From NCBI GenBank assembly GCA_039000515.1, contig JBCFYV010000232.1, positions 1 through 64,000 of the forward strand: 64,000 nt of DNA. Reading direction: 5' to 3'. Within the stretch, counting starts at the first letter, position 1, and each line of letters starts with the position of its first letter. The position numbers were made by a program, and so were the translations under genes. The notes beneath the pieces were generated by a model. The model worked only from the letters and a program-made list of their open reading frames with translations. It ran no database searches and was not told the DNA's origin. Of the stretch, positions 1 through 11,800 are shown one piece after another. The DNA is from Timema cristinae. Its lineage: Eukaryota; Arthropoda; Insecta; Phasmatodea; Timematidae.

Positions 1-256
1 TGGACTCAGGAACTAGACAATTTACTTTGCTTCCAGAAGAGGATGAGTAGGCCTCCCATTTTTCTGTTGACCACTAGATATAGTCGGATTGTAATAGGAA
101 GAACCATATTGTGTCAAATGCCGCGTAAAGTGTTCTGCAGTTGTCACTTTGACATAATCTTAATCTCAACAGCTGCTGAAAGAAAAAGAAATGTATTTTT
201 GATAATGTTTTCCCTCCTATATTTTATATCTTTTAAAAGACTCTTCTTATGACGAT
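1..256. other. AT-rich flank, no gene seen
   Basis: I see no splice-flanked or conserved coding sequence here. The short open frame at 43-252 has no recognisable motif and looks like chance. Confidence 0.5.
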
Positions 257-485
257 CCACCTACAGTTCAACTGTCATATTAAGGGCCTTCTAGTTATAA
301 AATACATTTTTCAGCCATTTTATTATATTTTTAGCGTTATTTTATAGTTATTGATGATATATCCATAGTGATAGCTGTAGATCATATGGGTTAACCTATC
401 AATACAGGGGAAGTAGATAGATCTAGTATAGTTTCTAGTTGTCAGGTAAGGTAGGCCCTTTCTATTGAAACTGGACTGTAGTTAA
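257..485 (+). repeat. MITE-like element with CTACAGT ends
   Basis: The segment begins with ctacagttca (about 260) and ends with tggactgtag (about 473-482), the imperfect reverse complement of the start, so it has short terminal inverted repeats. Interior blocks (a run around gttattttatag, then gatctagta, then agctgtcagg-like sequence) recur diverged at 1640-1835 and inside both palindrome arms (5540-5773 and 11425-11655). No ORF is intact. It is best read as a non-autonomous DNA element of about 225 bp. The superfamily is unknown. Confidence 0.5.
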
Positions 486-1639
486 GGTTGTTTTTAGCCC
501 ATACTTGCAATGACATAGTTTAGTGGCAATAAAAAAAGGTATGTTTCAGTTTCCGTTCTGAATAATTAGCATAAACACATGATAAACCCAAGTTGATGTA
601 ATATCACTTTTGGATTTAAATTTATAAATTTATTTTGCATTTATTTTTCATTTTTTATGTAGAAACGAAACGTCACGGTTCCATGCCGGTTGTCACGTGG
701 ACATAATATCAAACTCATATAGTCAGGTTTGTGACGTGGAGATAATGAGGCTTAAACTACAGCTTGATGTACTAAGAGTGGGTTTTTACGAGTGGTTTCT
801 CTCTCTTACTCTATGTAAATCCAGTAACATTTTGTCTCAATTCTAGCTATCTCAACACTATCCCATTAGTGTTAATTAACGCCTATAACCCAAATGAGCA
901 ATAAGATGTGGAGGAAAAACGACTTATATGATTCATCCCAATATTTGTAGGCCTGTTATAAAAAGTTGACAATACATTAAAATTATTTATTACACAACAT
1001 ATTGATATTATAGTTTAGTTTGAGTTGCGGTCATTCAATTGGTACTTATTTAATGTATTTAAAAACCATAAGTTTTGTCAAATGTCAGAGGCTCGAATAA
1101 AGTGAGGTGTCATTTTTCTTTTATATTTAGATTAATGCTAAGTGAACGACCGTATTCTTAACAATATGTGTATTGCGAATATATCCAATAATATACAAAG
1201 TAGACTGTAAAAGGTGCCAAACAAACGCTTGACTTCAAGTCATCGGTGGCCTTTTCTGACAGCTCTAAAGTAAATGACGAAATCTGTAGAGGTCAGGGAT
1301 ATTAGAGCATTGGTGCTAACTCCCCGGCTAAATTTCCGCGTATAGTTGATGGGTTTTAGTTATTTTTGAATGAAAACTAAGCTTTGGTTCTATAAACATG
1401 CCTTAAATTTGGCGTAGTACATTGTTCGGATTCACGGTGTTTCTTTAAATTACTTATGGACAAACCGTAACATATTATATAGGTAAATTTTAATTTTTGA
1501 TATTTTGTAATCATTGTCAGGAGCCTTATTCTGAAATAAAGAAATAATCCTTTTTCTATTATATTATTTTTAACTTACATGTGTTGCACGCACTATGGTA
1601 AAATGTTTATGTGGTTTGTACACAACGTTTTGGGTACTG
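486..1639. other. Non-coding AT-rich stretch with a SINE tail fragment
   Basis: The only thing I recognise is a stretch at about 861-911 that matches the 3' end of the F1 SINE family (cattagtgt, then cctataacccaaatgagc, then aagatg). The rest shows no coding signal, hairpin or tandem repeat that I could support. Confidence 0.45.
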
Positions 1640-1835
1640 TGAGAACACCAGGAAGGAACTTTTAAAAATACAAACCTTTTTGTGGTAAACATTGAAATGT
1701 TCAACTATATTAGTAGTATAAGTTGATAGTTATTGATATTATCTATCAAAAGTTACAGCTTTGTATCACATGGCGTATGGACACATGATAATAATTTAAG
1801 TAACGTTTATAGCTGTCAGATGCTATTTTAGTACA
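1640..1835 (+). repeat. Diverged copy of the CTACAGT MITE-like family
   Basis: It carries the same internal order as 257-485: a gatagttattgat-like block, tatctatcaaaa, a cacatgg block and agctgtcag. The ends are eroded, so the borders are approximate. Confidence 0.35.
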
Positions 1836-2684
1836 GTGTTTATTCAATAGACAGCCACACAAAATGTAAGGTGATTAATTCGGGACTGTACATTTATTTT
1901 TTTAACTCATGATTGGAAAGTCATAAACTTCGCTTCCCTCATGGCAAGTAGAACTGTCTCATAGAAGATGCTGGAAGGGTCCATCAACAGCGTCCAGACA
2001 CATAATAGCCCGAAGCTCCTAACTGTGTGATGTAGAGTAAGTGTTCAATCACGAATATACTAACAATACTGATAAAACATTAAAAAAATTATCAAAAGCT
2101 ATGAAAGAGCTATCTACTGTTAAAATATTTGACAGTTTATATCAAAACACTAAGATAATCATTATTTGATAAAGCCTAGAAAAGTTAACTTCGCTACGAG
2201 ACACAACCAAACCAAAATATATTTGTTCTTCAATGTATTTGAAAGGGCATGTACAAAACTTCTCCCGGGGAAAGAGGACGTTAAGCTGTCCCTGATACCT
2301 GTCACCCGACATTTCTTGAAGAGAAGGTTGACAAATATCTGAGGGTTGGTTTTGTGGAGGGGGTAGGCAGGCTACGTAAGCGATAGCAGAGTTCCTTGCA
2401 GGACATATCTGAACTAATTTAGACAAACTATGGCACAAAATTACGTAAGTTCTATGTGGTATTTTAATTTGAAAAAATTACGTACCTTTATTTGAGCTAA
2501 AATTCATTATATAGAAAAAAATTGAACTCACTCACAACGTAGAAATCTAAAACTTTGCATTAATTTAATAAATTAATCAATAGGATTGTTTATAATATCT
2601 TTCAATAGAAATATATATGAACTACAAAATAAAAAATATCACGTGCTACTGCGATATTTCATAATCCTAGAAAAATGTACCAAA
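1836..2684. other. No gene seen
   Basis: AT-rich sequence. The 98-residue minus-strand frame at 2142-2438 has no recognisable domain and no splice context. The left end of the large palindrome follows directly. Confidence 0.4.
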
Positions 2685-2723
2685 GAGTAGTAAAAGCCCG
2701 ACTTTGTTCAGTCGATAATTATT

Positions 2724-3310
2724 CATAATTTGACGTATGAGAGTATGTAAATGACGTTTCAATGACGTATGTCGTGCGTAGATTGACGTTTTCAATGACG
2801 TATGTCAGGTATAGACCCGCCCTGAGCCATCAACTGTAGTGAGTGACGTCAGGTGGGGGAGGTCAGTCTTAAAAGGTCACCGCCAAGATAATTTCTGTCG
2901 CGGACAAGTTTTTTTTAAGTGTATATGAATTCAGTGAGTGAGGTCAGCCTTGCCGTGTGACGTCAGCCCGCATTTGGATGTCACAGCACTTGACCGAGAT
3001 TCGAACCTCGATCTCCACGCCCCCCGAGCTCAACACGACTAGCGCGTTAGCCAACTACGCCCCCGAGGAGGGTAGTAAGAAATATAAATGTGCGTATTAC
3101 CACTCGAGTTCAGGATATCAATTTATTATCACAAATAGATTGGGATAACTTAGAAGGAACGCTTCAATGATGTATGGCTTCAATGCCGCTCTGAGCCAGC
3201 AACTGTAATAATAACGTATGAGACTATGGTGTAATTAAAATATTTGTATGGTAGTCTGTGACGTAAGAAATTGACGTCAGTAGTAATGGGTGTGTGACGT
3301 CACCGTCACA
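2724..3310. promoter_or_regulatory. Cluster of TGACG/TGACGTCA (CRE-like) motifs
   Basis: About ten TGACG-core sites occur in 590 bases, including full palindromic TGACGTCA-type sites near 2842, 2958, 3271 and 3297, interrupted by a SINE-derived block. The cluster is mirrored in the right arm. Such motifs bind CREB/ATF-type factors in animals, but no gene start is visible nearby. They may just be part of a repeat unit. Confidence 0.35.
2986..3150 (-). repeat. F1 SINE head plus flank, duplicated
   Basis: The tRNA-like head on the minus strand has an A-box-like tagttggctaac and a B-box ggttcgaatc. It is followed by a roughly 80-base non-SINE flank (gagggtagtaagaaatat onward) that also follows the SINE at 3886-4100. 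So this is a local duplication of SINE head plus flank, not an independent insertion. Confidence 0.7.
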
Positions 3311-3800
3311 TTGACAGCTCGCTATAGAATTTTATAGTAGGTTCGCTTAAATAAAGCGGCTTTATCTGTGCAAAGAAGATAAGGGAGGACACATAATAGT
3401 TGCTGTTTTTATTGTATGTTCGTTAAAATAAGACGGCTTTGTGATTGAAATAAGCTCACTATAGAATTTTATAGTATGTCCGCTTAGATAAGGCGGCTTT
3501 ATCTCTGCAAATAAGATAAGGGACGACCCATTATAGTTGCTGTTTATATTGTATCCTCGCTAAAATAAGACAATTTTGTGTCTGAAATAAAATAGTATTT
3601 TTATAGTATGTTCGCTTTAATAAGGTGGCTTTATCTGTTCAAAGAAGATAAGGGAGGACACATTATAGTTGCTGTTTATATTGTATTCTCGCTAAAAAAA
3701 GACAATTTTGTGTTTGAAATAAAATAGTATTTAAATAGGAGGTTCGCTGAAATAAAGCGTCTTTGTTTATGCAATTCGAGATAACACACTATTCATTTTT
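3310..3800 (+). repeat. Minisatellite, about 133-bp period
   Basis: Units start at about 3331, 3466, 3601 and 3731 with a variant of 'atagtatgttcgct' followed by a 'gcggctttatctgtgcaaa' block. There are four units here and five in the mirrored array at 13375-14005. The extra unit explains the main length difference between palindrome arms. Confidence 0.8.
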
Positions 3801-3885
3801 TATAGTATGTTCACTGAAATAATATATTTGCCACCCCCTCTTCTATTACATAGTGTTTATTTCAAACGTTGTCTCAATTATGTAG

Positions 3886-4100
3886 CACCGCGTCTTACTA
3901 CTCGTTCGGGTTATACGCTTTAAGTATTAATTACGCTGATGGATTAGTAATTAGGAAGGTTGAATTAGATGAAGTGAAGCCATATTTGCGTGGAAAATCA
4001 TTCAGGAAAAACCACCCCCACTTCACTTGACCGAGATTCGAACCTCGATCTCCACGCCCCCCGAGCTCAACACGACTAGCGCGTTAGCCAACTACGCCCT
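3886..4100 (-). repeat. F1 SINE, minus strand
   Basis: The order on the plus strand is the reverse of the intact copy at 62375-62640: tail (gcgtcttactactcgttc), central aaaccacc block, B-box complement gattcgaacctc, A-box complement. It is nearly full length. Confidence 0.85.
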
Positions 4101-4626
4101 CCCGAGGAGGGTAGTAAGAAATATAAATGTGCGTATTACCACTCGAGTTCAGGATATCAATTTATTATCACAAATCGATTGGGATAACTTAGAAGAAATG
4201 TACCAGAAATTACTTAGAGGAAATGTGAGACTCTATTTTGGTTTTGTTTTGTAAAAGCCCCTTTAGTACACTCAAACGGAAATCAAAACTGTACTTCCCC
4301 ATCGATATAAAAATCAGTTGGACAACCGCCTTTGTGTGGTGACTCAGAGTTTATCCAATCAGCCGTCTCGATACATCTACCTTAATACACGATAATATAA
4401 GGCAGTAATATTCAATATGGGGTTCGCAAAGATATATTTAGGGGGCACGTAAAAATATATATACAGGGTGAAAAAGCTTATTATTTAATATATTATTTTG
4501 GATGTACCTTATTTAATTTATTTTACATGTAGAGTATAGAATAGTTTTAGATTGCATTATAAACCAAAAAACTTTGGGGTACAAATTTGAAGAAAAAATT
4601 ATATCTGGGGCTAGGCTAGCAAAAAA

Positions 4627-4712
4627 AATAACATTAGTCGACCTCAGTGGTATTGGAAATAAAGTGCTCACATCAGGGCCCCGGATTCAAACCCTGCCGA
4701 AGTCAACTGATT
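4627..4712 (+). repeat. tRNA-like head of another SINE or retroposon
   Basis: An A-box-like cctcagtggtattgg is followed about 40 bases later by a B-box-like ggattcaaaccctg. The arms do not fold into a full tRNA cloverleaf, so this is a retroposon head rather than a tRNA gene. Confidence 0.4.
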
Positions 4713-4725
4713 TTTCTTGAGAGAT

Positions 4726-4925
4726 AAAAATCAGTAGCACAACTTCCTTCGGATGGGTAAGTAAAAACGTATGTCACATGTTGATTGTGTACATGTAAAA
4801 TAACGCTGGAAGGTATGTTAGAATACCTTTTCCGGTAAAAATTGGAAGGCCCTTTCGCGCTGGCTCATAGAAATTCTCGTGCTCTGATTGAATCAGAAAA
4901 TGCACGTTAAATACCTCAAATAAGC
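4726..4925 (+). repeat. Dispersed repeat, copy 1
   Basis: It contains the blocks gtagcacaacttcc, ggaaggtatgttagaatacc, ctcatagaaattctcgtgct and catgt. The same order occurs at 5163-5320 and, diverged, at 48311-48520. The open frames over 4774-5137 come from this repeat and are not a gene. Confidence 0.6.
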
Positions 4926-5162
4926 CCTTTCGTAAAATGGAATCAGTTGAAGACACGAGTTTAAACGTCCCCCTTCAGTCATTTAAACGTCGACATATTG
5001 AGCGTCAATCTAGACATATTTTCAAAAGTAGATCTTATTTTGATAGAGTGAACAAGAGAGGAGCGCGTGGTAATTGTAAATGCGTTGAAAAACATTTTAT
5101 ATCGCTTTTAGGTGATATATCAATTTACCTCAAATAAGCCCATTTAAAAAAATATCCATTGA

Positions 5163-5320
5163 TTTAATGTAATATTGTGTGCATGTAAAATAACGGTGGA
5201 AGGTATGTTAGAATACCTTTCCCGCTAAAAATTGGAAGGTCCTTTCGCGCTGGCTCATAGAAATTCTCGTGCTCTCATTGAATCATAAAACGAACGTTAA
5301 ATACCTCAAATAAGCGTATT
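5163..5320 (+). repeat. Dispersed repeat, copy 2
   Basis: A close partial copy of 4785-4925 placed 390 bases downstream. It shares ggaaggtatgttagaatacc and the ctcgtgctct block. Confidence 0.65.
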
Positions 5321-5415
5321 TTATAAAATATCCATTGATTTAATGTAATCCACCTCAATACGTCGACTGTAGTATATTCTTACGTACAGTCTAATATGTT
5401 TATCGAAAGACCGCA

Positions 5416-5773
5416 TTGTATACAGTCAGTAGGTCATTAATGTATCTTTCTGTCACTCTCTTTGGTTCTATCGCTCTTACACAAGGCGGCCTTGCAAACA
5501 ACATTGCGGCACAAGTCACCGATCACCTTGAACCAATGCCAAACCAAGGTGCGCAGTCCAAACTTCACAGGAAGGACCTGACAGCTAGAGAACTTACTAG
5601 ATCTACTCTCACTTATGGATATGTCAAACCATGTGACCTGCAGACGTTACCTTTGATAGATATTATCAATACCTATAAAATAACACCGATAGTTTTAGTA
5701 AAATGTTACCAATGTTGGTCACAATTAGTATATTTCGAAAAAAGGTCCTTCTTTTGAAAACTGAACTGTAGTC
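5416..5773 (-). repeat. MITE-like unit containing a 113-codon chance ORF
   Basis: The plus-strand open frame 5416-5757 starts with a hydrophobic stretch that could pass for a signal peptide. But most of it lies in sequence related, in opposite orientation, to the MITE-like elements at 257-485 and 1640-1835, ending in gaactgtag (about 5763-5771). The identical frame is found at 11440-11781 in the other arm. I therefore treat it as repeat sequence rather than a secreted-protein gene. No homology is recognised. Confidence 0.55.
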
Positions 5774-5879
5774 ATATCTTTGGCTAGCTCGACCTTGAGC
5801 CTTAGAGAAAATTTCATCAAGAATACGATCTCTTTTTAATTTATAGTGTATTTAACTTGCACTTTTATGAAAACATGCT

Positions 5880-6150
5880 GAACTTACAAACTAACTTAAC
5901 CTAGGACAGCACGTCTAAAACTACACACCCATCCCTAGCTCATAGATATTTACTGATTGGATAGTAAGACTTACAAACAAGCTTAATCTAGGACAATACT
6001 TCTAATACTACACACCCAGCCTTACCTCCTGGATATTTACTAATTGTATAGCAGGACTTACAAACAAACTTAACCTAGGGCAGTAGTCTAATACTACACA
6101 CTCAGCACTAGCTCCTAGATTTTACTAATTGGATAACAGGACCGACAATT
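5880..6150 (+). repeat. Three-copy tandem repeat, about 90 bp
   Basis: Three units begin with a variant of acttacaaac(t/a)a(a/g)cttaa followed by ctaggac, a tactacacacc block and tttactaattg. They are mirrored at about 11050-11320. Confidence 0.75.
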
Positions 6151-6227
6151 TTTCGTCTTCCTTAGAAGCACCCGGACCACTTACCCTTGGTCACATAAAC
6201 CAAAAGTATTAACTACGTGTTTAACAG

Positions 6228-6462
6228 AAGATACATCTACTGAAGCGGTAGCCGCATGATCTGAGGTGTCATATCAACCATAGGCTGAACTGCTGATGAC
6301 GGGGAGATAAGGTTTCGAACCCCGGTGCTGTGTACTTAGGGTAACTTTTTCTAATACGATTCGACATTCTCACTCCAACCAAATGCAGGTACACTTTCCA
6401 TAAACTTCATCTAACACATCCATAACCAATTAGATTAATTAGTGTATAGGTGTATAAACGAA
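6228..6462 (+). repeat. F1 SINE copy, plus strand, interrupted
   Basis: The head has the B-box-like ggtttcgaacc near 6312, the central body is diverged, and part of the tail (attagattaattagtgtata) is recognisable before an F2 SINE begins at about 6466. Confidence 0.6.
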
Positions 6463-6465
6463 ACA

Positions 6466-6665
6466 GGAAGTAGGTGACCTGGCGGTCTAGGGTGTCAGAT
6501 TTCTGTGCTAGGGCTCCGGGGTTCAATCCTCGGTCTCGGCAAAGATTTATCTGATTGGAAAACCCTTCCTTCACCTCTGACAAGACGTGTATTAATCACA
6601 ACTCGTGAATGTGGGGAATGCCAGGCCTCCACCGTGGTTCGGATCCCACGTTAATCTTTAATTTT
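6466..6665 (+). repeat. F2 SINE copy, plus strand
   Basis: The head is gacctggcggtctaggg with the B-box ggttcaatcc, then a body with cccttccttcacctctgac and ggcctccaccgtggttcg. It matches the fuller copy at 45985-46290 and sits at the end of a broken F1 SINE, so it inserted later or displaced that tail. Confidence 0.8.
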
Positions 6666-7260
6666 ATCTCAATTTGAATGTTGTAGTATTTTTTTTTAAA
6701 ATCTACTGTGTTATTTATGTCATAAATGGACTATATTTTATAGCCCCCAGTAATATTATACATATGTAATTTATTTTCTTATCTATTTGTAAAATAAATC
6801 TGATCAAATATTGTTTTAAAACACCAAGAGGCAATACCGAGCCAAAATTGTTTAGTGAAAAACTACTGTAAAGCGGCTAAAGAATTTTTATAATCTGGAA
6901 TTTTTTATATTTAAAACATAAATATGGACATGACTGATTTGGACATATTTAGTCTTGTTCATTAAAAATACATTAAAAAAAAGGAATAATGTGTGATTGA
7001 AACACTTTGGTTAAATTGCTGCCAATATTTATGGTAGCCCTCGAAAAAGTGTAATTTATCATACGTTAGCATTCTTATACTTTGGTGAATGGTGATAGGG
7101 TATATTTAAATTAATTTATCTCTTCCTTTTAACCTATGATACACATTTTAAATCACTTATATCAACTTCTGATTCAATCATGGAGTGCAAATAAAATATT
7201 AAATAGCTATATGTTAACAAGAAAATAAAACCTGCTCTATCACGTGGTTAAGTCTTGAGT
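6666..7260. other. AT-rich, no gene seen
   Basis: A block near 6655-6770 (ttaattttatctcaatttgaatg and the following lines) recurs at 8105-8235 in the same arm. Otherwise no structure is evident. Confidence 0.4.
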
Positions 7261-7269
7261 TTCATTATT

Positions 7270-7460
7270 GGTTTTATTATTATCGCCGCATCTTACTAAC
7301 CATTTGGATTATACGCTCAAGTACTAACTACGCTATGGGTTAGGAATGGGTAATGTTGAATTTAGAGGAAGTGAACCAGCATTTGCGAGGAAGGAGAGTG
7401 GAAAACCATTTAAAACAAACCACTCCAGTTCACCTAACTGAGATTTGAACCATATACATC
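7270..7460 (-). repeat. F1 SINE copy, minus strand, 5'-truncated
   Basis: Tail (gccgcatcttactaacc), central block and the end of the head (ctgagatttgaacc) are present. The A-box part is missing. Confidence 0.75.
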
Positions 7461-8368
7461 TTCTCATTTAGAGTCATATTATTTAGTTCTAAAATTAATC
7501 TTAATCTCCACTTTGTAAAACGTAATAAAACTTATACAAAACTAAGCCGTTTTCTAAACATTCACAAAGTTACAATAAATGTTAATAAACATACCATTTT
7601 GAGTGAGAAATTACACAAAATTAGTGTTGATACAAACTCTAAGTAGTTAAAAGCATTGAGCTTTTAAAATAATTAAATTTAAAAATGTAACTACAAAATA
7701 AAAATAAATTAATAATTTGAAATTATAAATTTCTTTGAATGAGGGATAATTTGATATAAAAAAATATTGGCAATTTTAAACGGGGAGATTCTTGTACAAA
7801 TATATAATTTTTTCAGAATATTCCATTTGAAATTGACACCACAAACCAAATGGAGTCAACTTTTGAATCGATAATAGGAGATGATGATTTAAAAAAAATG
7901 AAATCTTTAGAACAAATTAATGAACATTTGTTTTTTATTTCAGGACCGAACAGATTTTTTTCTCCATCGATGATAAAATGTAAATAGTTACACAACTTAA
8001 GTTAGTGTTGATCATCATAGGATCGATTGATCGATTGATTGCTCCTCAGAATCATAAGATAATCAATTATTCTAGAAAACTTAAACAACTTAAGACTGTG
8101 CATATCTTTAATTTTATCTCAATTTGAATGGTGTTGTATTTTTTTAAATCTACTGTACTTATTTTGTTTCCGTATACCGTGTTATTTATGTCATAAATGG
8201 CCTATATTTTATAGGCCCCAATAATATTATACATATGTACTGGAAAGTAGATAGGAAACCACTTTCACAAAAGCATACGATATATTTCTTCCTTTCCTTC
8301 CCCTTCCACTTGCCGTGCCTGTATGACGTAGCACTTCAACGTAAAATTGAATAATATAGTATCACAAC

Positions 8369-8829
8369 GTTCTTCAGATAAAGAGTGAATATTTATGTTA
8401 GGCGCTAACAGAAATATGTGATCAATAATCAAGAAAATTACAAATTTAAATAGGTTACACAAAATCTGATATTTTTTCAACTGACATAAAACTTTTAAAA
8501 ACGTAATATATATAAATTTACACCTGAGTTTACATAACCTATACTTCATAAAAAAAATGCAGACTTTCAATAATAAGCTATGTTTGTGAATGTTATCTAA
8601 TTGATATTTTATTTTTTATTATTTAGCACCGCGTCTTACTGCCCGTTGGGGTTATACGCTTTAGGTACTAATTACACTAATGGATTAAGAATTGGGAAGG
8701 TTTAATTAGAGGAAGTAAACCCGCATTTGCGTGGAGGGAGAGTGGACAACCATTTTTGAAAAACCACCCCCAGTTCACCCGACTGAGATTCAAACCTCGA
8801 TCTCCCCGTCCTTAGCAGTCTAGTGAACT
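8369..8829. other. Unpaired spacer of the palindrome
   Basis: These 461 bases have no inverted partner. The distal half is a minus-strand F1 SINE (8622-8829) whose tRNA-like head runs right up to the junction with the right arm. The proximal half is AT-rich and featureless. Confidence 0.85.
8622..8829 (-). repeat. F1 SINE in the palindrome spacer
   Basis: It is nearly complete on the minus strand, starting at its tail (tatttagcaccgcgtcttac) and reaching into the anticodon region of the head, where it is cut off exactly at the right-arm boundary. Confidence 0.85.
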
Positions 8830-11800
8830 GTTGTGATACTATATTATTCAATTTTACGTTGAAGTGCTACGTCATACAGGCACGGCAAGTGGAAGGGGAA
8901 GGAAAGGAAGAAATATATCGTATGCTTTTGTGAAAGTGGTTTCCTATCTACTTTCCAGTACATATGTATAATATTATTGGGGCCTATAAAATATAGGCCA
9001 TTTATGACATAAATAACACGGTATACGGAAACAAAATAAGTACAGTAGATTTAAAAAAATACAACACCATTCAAATTGAGATAAAATTAAAGATATGCAC
9101 AGTCTTAAGTTGTTTAAGTTTTCTAGAATAATTGATTATCTTATGATTCTGAGGAGCAATCAATCGATCAATCGATCCTATGATGATCAACACTAACTTA
9201 AGTTGTGTAACTATTTACATTTTATCATCGATGGAGAAAAAAATCTGTTCGGTCCTGAAATAAAAAACAAATGTTCATTAATTTGTTCTAAAGATTTCAT
9301 TTTTTTTAAATCATCATCTCCTATTATCGATTCAAAAGTTGACTCCATTTGGTTTGTGGTGTCAATTTCAAATGGAATATTCTGAAAAAATTATATATTT
9401 GTACAAGAATCTCCCCGTTTAAAATTGCCAATATTTTTTTATATCAAATTATCCCTCATTCAAAGAAATTTATAATTTCAAATTATTAATTTATTTTTAT
9501 TTTGTAGTTACATTTTTAAATTTAATTATTTTAAAAGCTCAATGCTTTTAACTACTTAGAGTTTGTATCAACACTAATTTTGTGTAATTTCTCACTCAAA
9601 ATGGTATGTTTATTAACATTTATTGTAACTTTGTGAATGTTTAGAAAACGGCTTAGTTTTGTATAAGTTTTATTACGTTTTACAAAGTGGAGATTAAGAT
9701 TAATTTTAGAACTAAATAATATGACTCTAAATGAGAAGATGTATATGGTTCAAATCTCAGTTAGGTGAACTGGAGTGGTTTGTTTTAAATGGTTTTCCAC
9801 TCTCCTTCCTCGCAAATGCTGGTTCACTTCCTCTAAATTCAACATTACCCATTCCTAACCCATAGCGTAGTTAGTACTTGAGCGTATAATCCAAATGGTT
9901 AGTAAGATGCGGCGATAAATAATAAAACCAATAATGAAACTCAAGACTTAACCACGTGATAGAGCAGGTTTTATTTTCTTGTTAACATATAGCTATTTAA
10001 TATTTTATTTGCACTCCATGATTGAATCAGAAGTTGATATAAGTGATTTAAAATGTGTATCATAGGTTAAAAGGAAGAGATAAATTAATTTAAATATACC
10101 CTATCACCATTCACCAAAGTATAAGAATGCTAACGTATGATAAATTACACTTTTTCGAGGGCTACCATAAATATTGGCAGCAATTTAACCAAAGTGTTTC
10201 AATCACACATTATTCCTTTTTTTTAATGTATTTTTAATGAACAAGACTAAATATGTCCAAATCAGTCATGTCCATATTTATGTTTTAAATATAAAAAATT
10301 CCAGATTATAAAAATTCTTTAGCCGCTTTACAGTAGTTTTTCACTAAACAATTTTGGCTCGGTATTGCCTCTTGGTGTTTTAAAACAATATTTGATCAGA
10401 TTTATTTTACAAATAGATAAGAAAATAAATTACATATGTATAATATTACTGGGGCTATAAAATATAGTCCATTTATGACATAAATAACACAGTAGATTTA
10501 AAAAAAAAATACTACAACATTCAAATTGAGATAAAATTAAAGATTAACGTGGGATCCGAACCACGGTGGAGGCCTGGCATTCCCCACATTCACGAGTTGT
10601 GATTAATACACGTCTTGTCAGAGGTGAAGGAAGGGTTTTCCAATCAGATAAATCTTTGCCGAGACCGAGGATTGAACCCCGGAGCCCTAGCACAGAAATC
10701 TGACACCCTAGACCGCCAGGTCACCTACTTCCTGTTTCGTTTATACACCTATACACTAATTAATCTAATTGGTTATGGATGTGTTAGATGAAGTTTATGG
10801 AAAGTGTACCTGCATTTGGTTGGAGTGAGAATGTCGAATCGTATTAGAAAAAGTTACCCTAAGTACACAGCACCGGGTTCGAAACCTTATCTCCCCGTCA
10901 TCAGCAGTTCAGCCTATGGTTGATATGACACCTCAGATCATGCGGCTACCGCTTCAGTAGATGTATCTTCTGTTAAACACGTAGTTAATACTTTTGGTTT
11001 ATGTGACCAAGGGTAAGTGGTCCGGGTGCTTCTAAGGAAGACGAAAAATTGTCGGTCCTGTTATCCAATTAGTAAAATCTAGGAGCTAGTGCTGAGTGTG
11101 TAGTATTAGACTACTGCCCTAGGTTAAGTTTGTTTGTAAGTCCTGCTATACAATTAGTAAATATCCAGGAGGTAAGGCTGGGTGTGTAGTATTAGAAGTA
11201 TTGTCCTAGATTAAGCTTGTTTGTAAGTCTTACTATCCAATCAGTAAATATCTATGAGCTAGGGATGGGTGTGTAGTTTTAGACGTGCTGTCCTAGGTTA
11301 AGTTAGTTTGTAAGTTCAGCATGTTTTCATAAAAGTGCAAGTTAAATACACTATAAATTAAAAAGAGATCGTATTCTTGATGAAATTTTCTCTAAGGCTC
11401 AAGGTCGAGCTAGCCAAAGATATGACTACAGTTCAGTTTTCAAAAGAAGGACCTTTTTTCGAAATATACTAATTGTGACCAACATTGGTAACATTTTACT
11501 AAAACTATCGGTGTTATTTTATAGGTATTGATAATATCTATCAAAGGTAACGTCTGCAGGTCACATGGTTTGACATATCCATAAGTGAGAGTAGATCTAG
11601 TAAGTTCTCTAGCTGTCAGGTCCTTCCTGTGAAGTTTGGACTGCGCACCTTGGTTTGGCATTGGTTCAAGGTGATCGGTGACTTGTGCCGCAATGTTGTT
11701 TGCAAGGCCGCCTTGTGTAAGAGCGATAGAACCAAAGAGAGTGACAGAAAGATACATTAATGACCTACTGACTGTATACAATGCGGTCTTTCGATAAACA

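Larger units (their letters stand above)
2685..8368 (+). repeat. Left arm of a 12-kb inverted duplication
   Basis: This arm is the near-perfect reverse complement of 8830-14638. Paired coordinates sum to 17323 at the outer end and to 17198 at the inner end. The 125-base change is almost wholly one extra minisatellite unit in the right arm. Pairing stops cleanly at 2685/14638 and at 8368/8830. Differences I saw between the arms are mostly single-base changes in C or A/T runs plus one substitution near 3307. The arm holds SINEs, minisatellites and MITE-like sequence but no convincing gene. Its ORFs at 2957, 4027, 4774, 4937, 5416 and 7813 all fall in repeats and are mirrored on the other arm. 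Confidence 0.93.

Noticed and set aside
2957..4254. Repeated ORFs with an RTSISTPPELNTTSALANYA stretch
   Set aside because: They are translations of the minus-strand SINE head and its flank in antisense. No gene.
5416..5757. 113-codon ORF with a signal-peptide-like start
   Set aside because: It lies in MITE-like sequence, is mirrored in the palindrome and has no recognised homologue.
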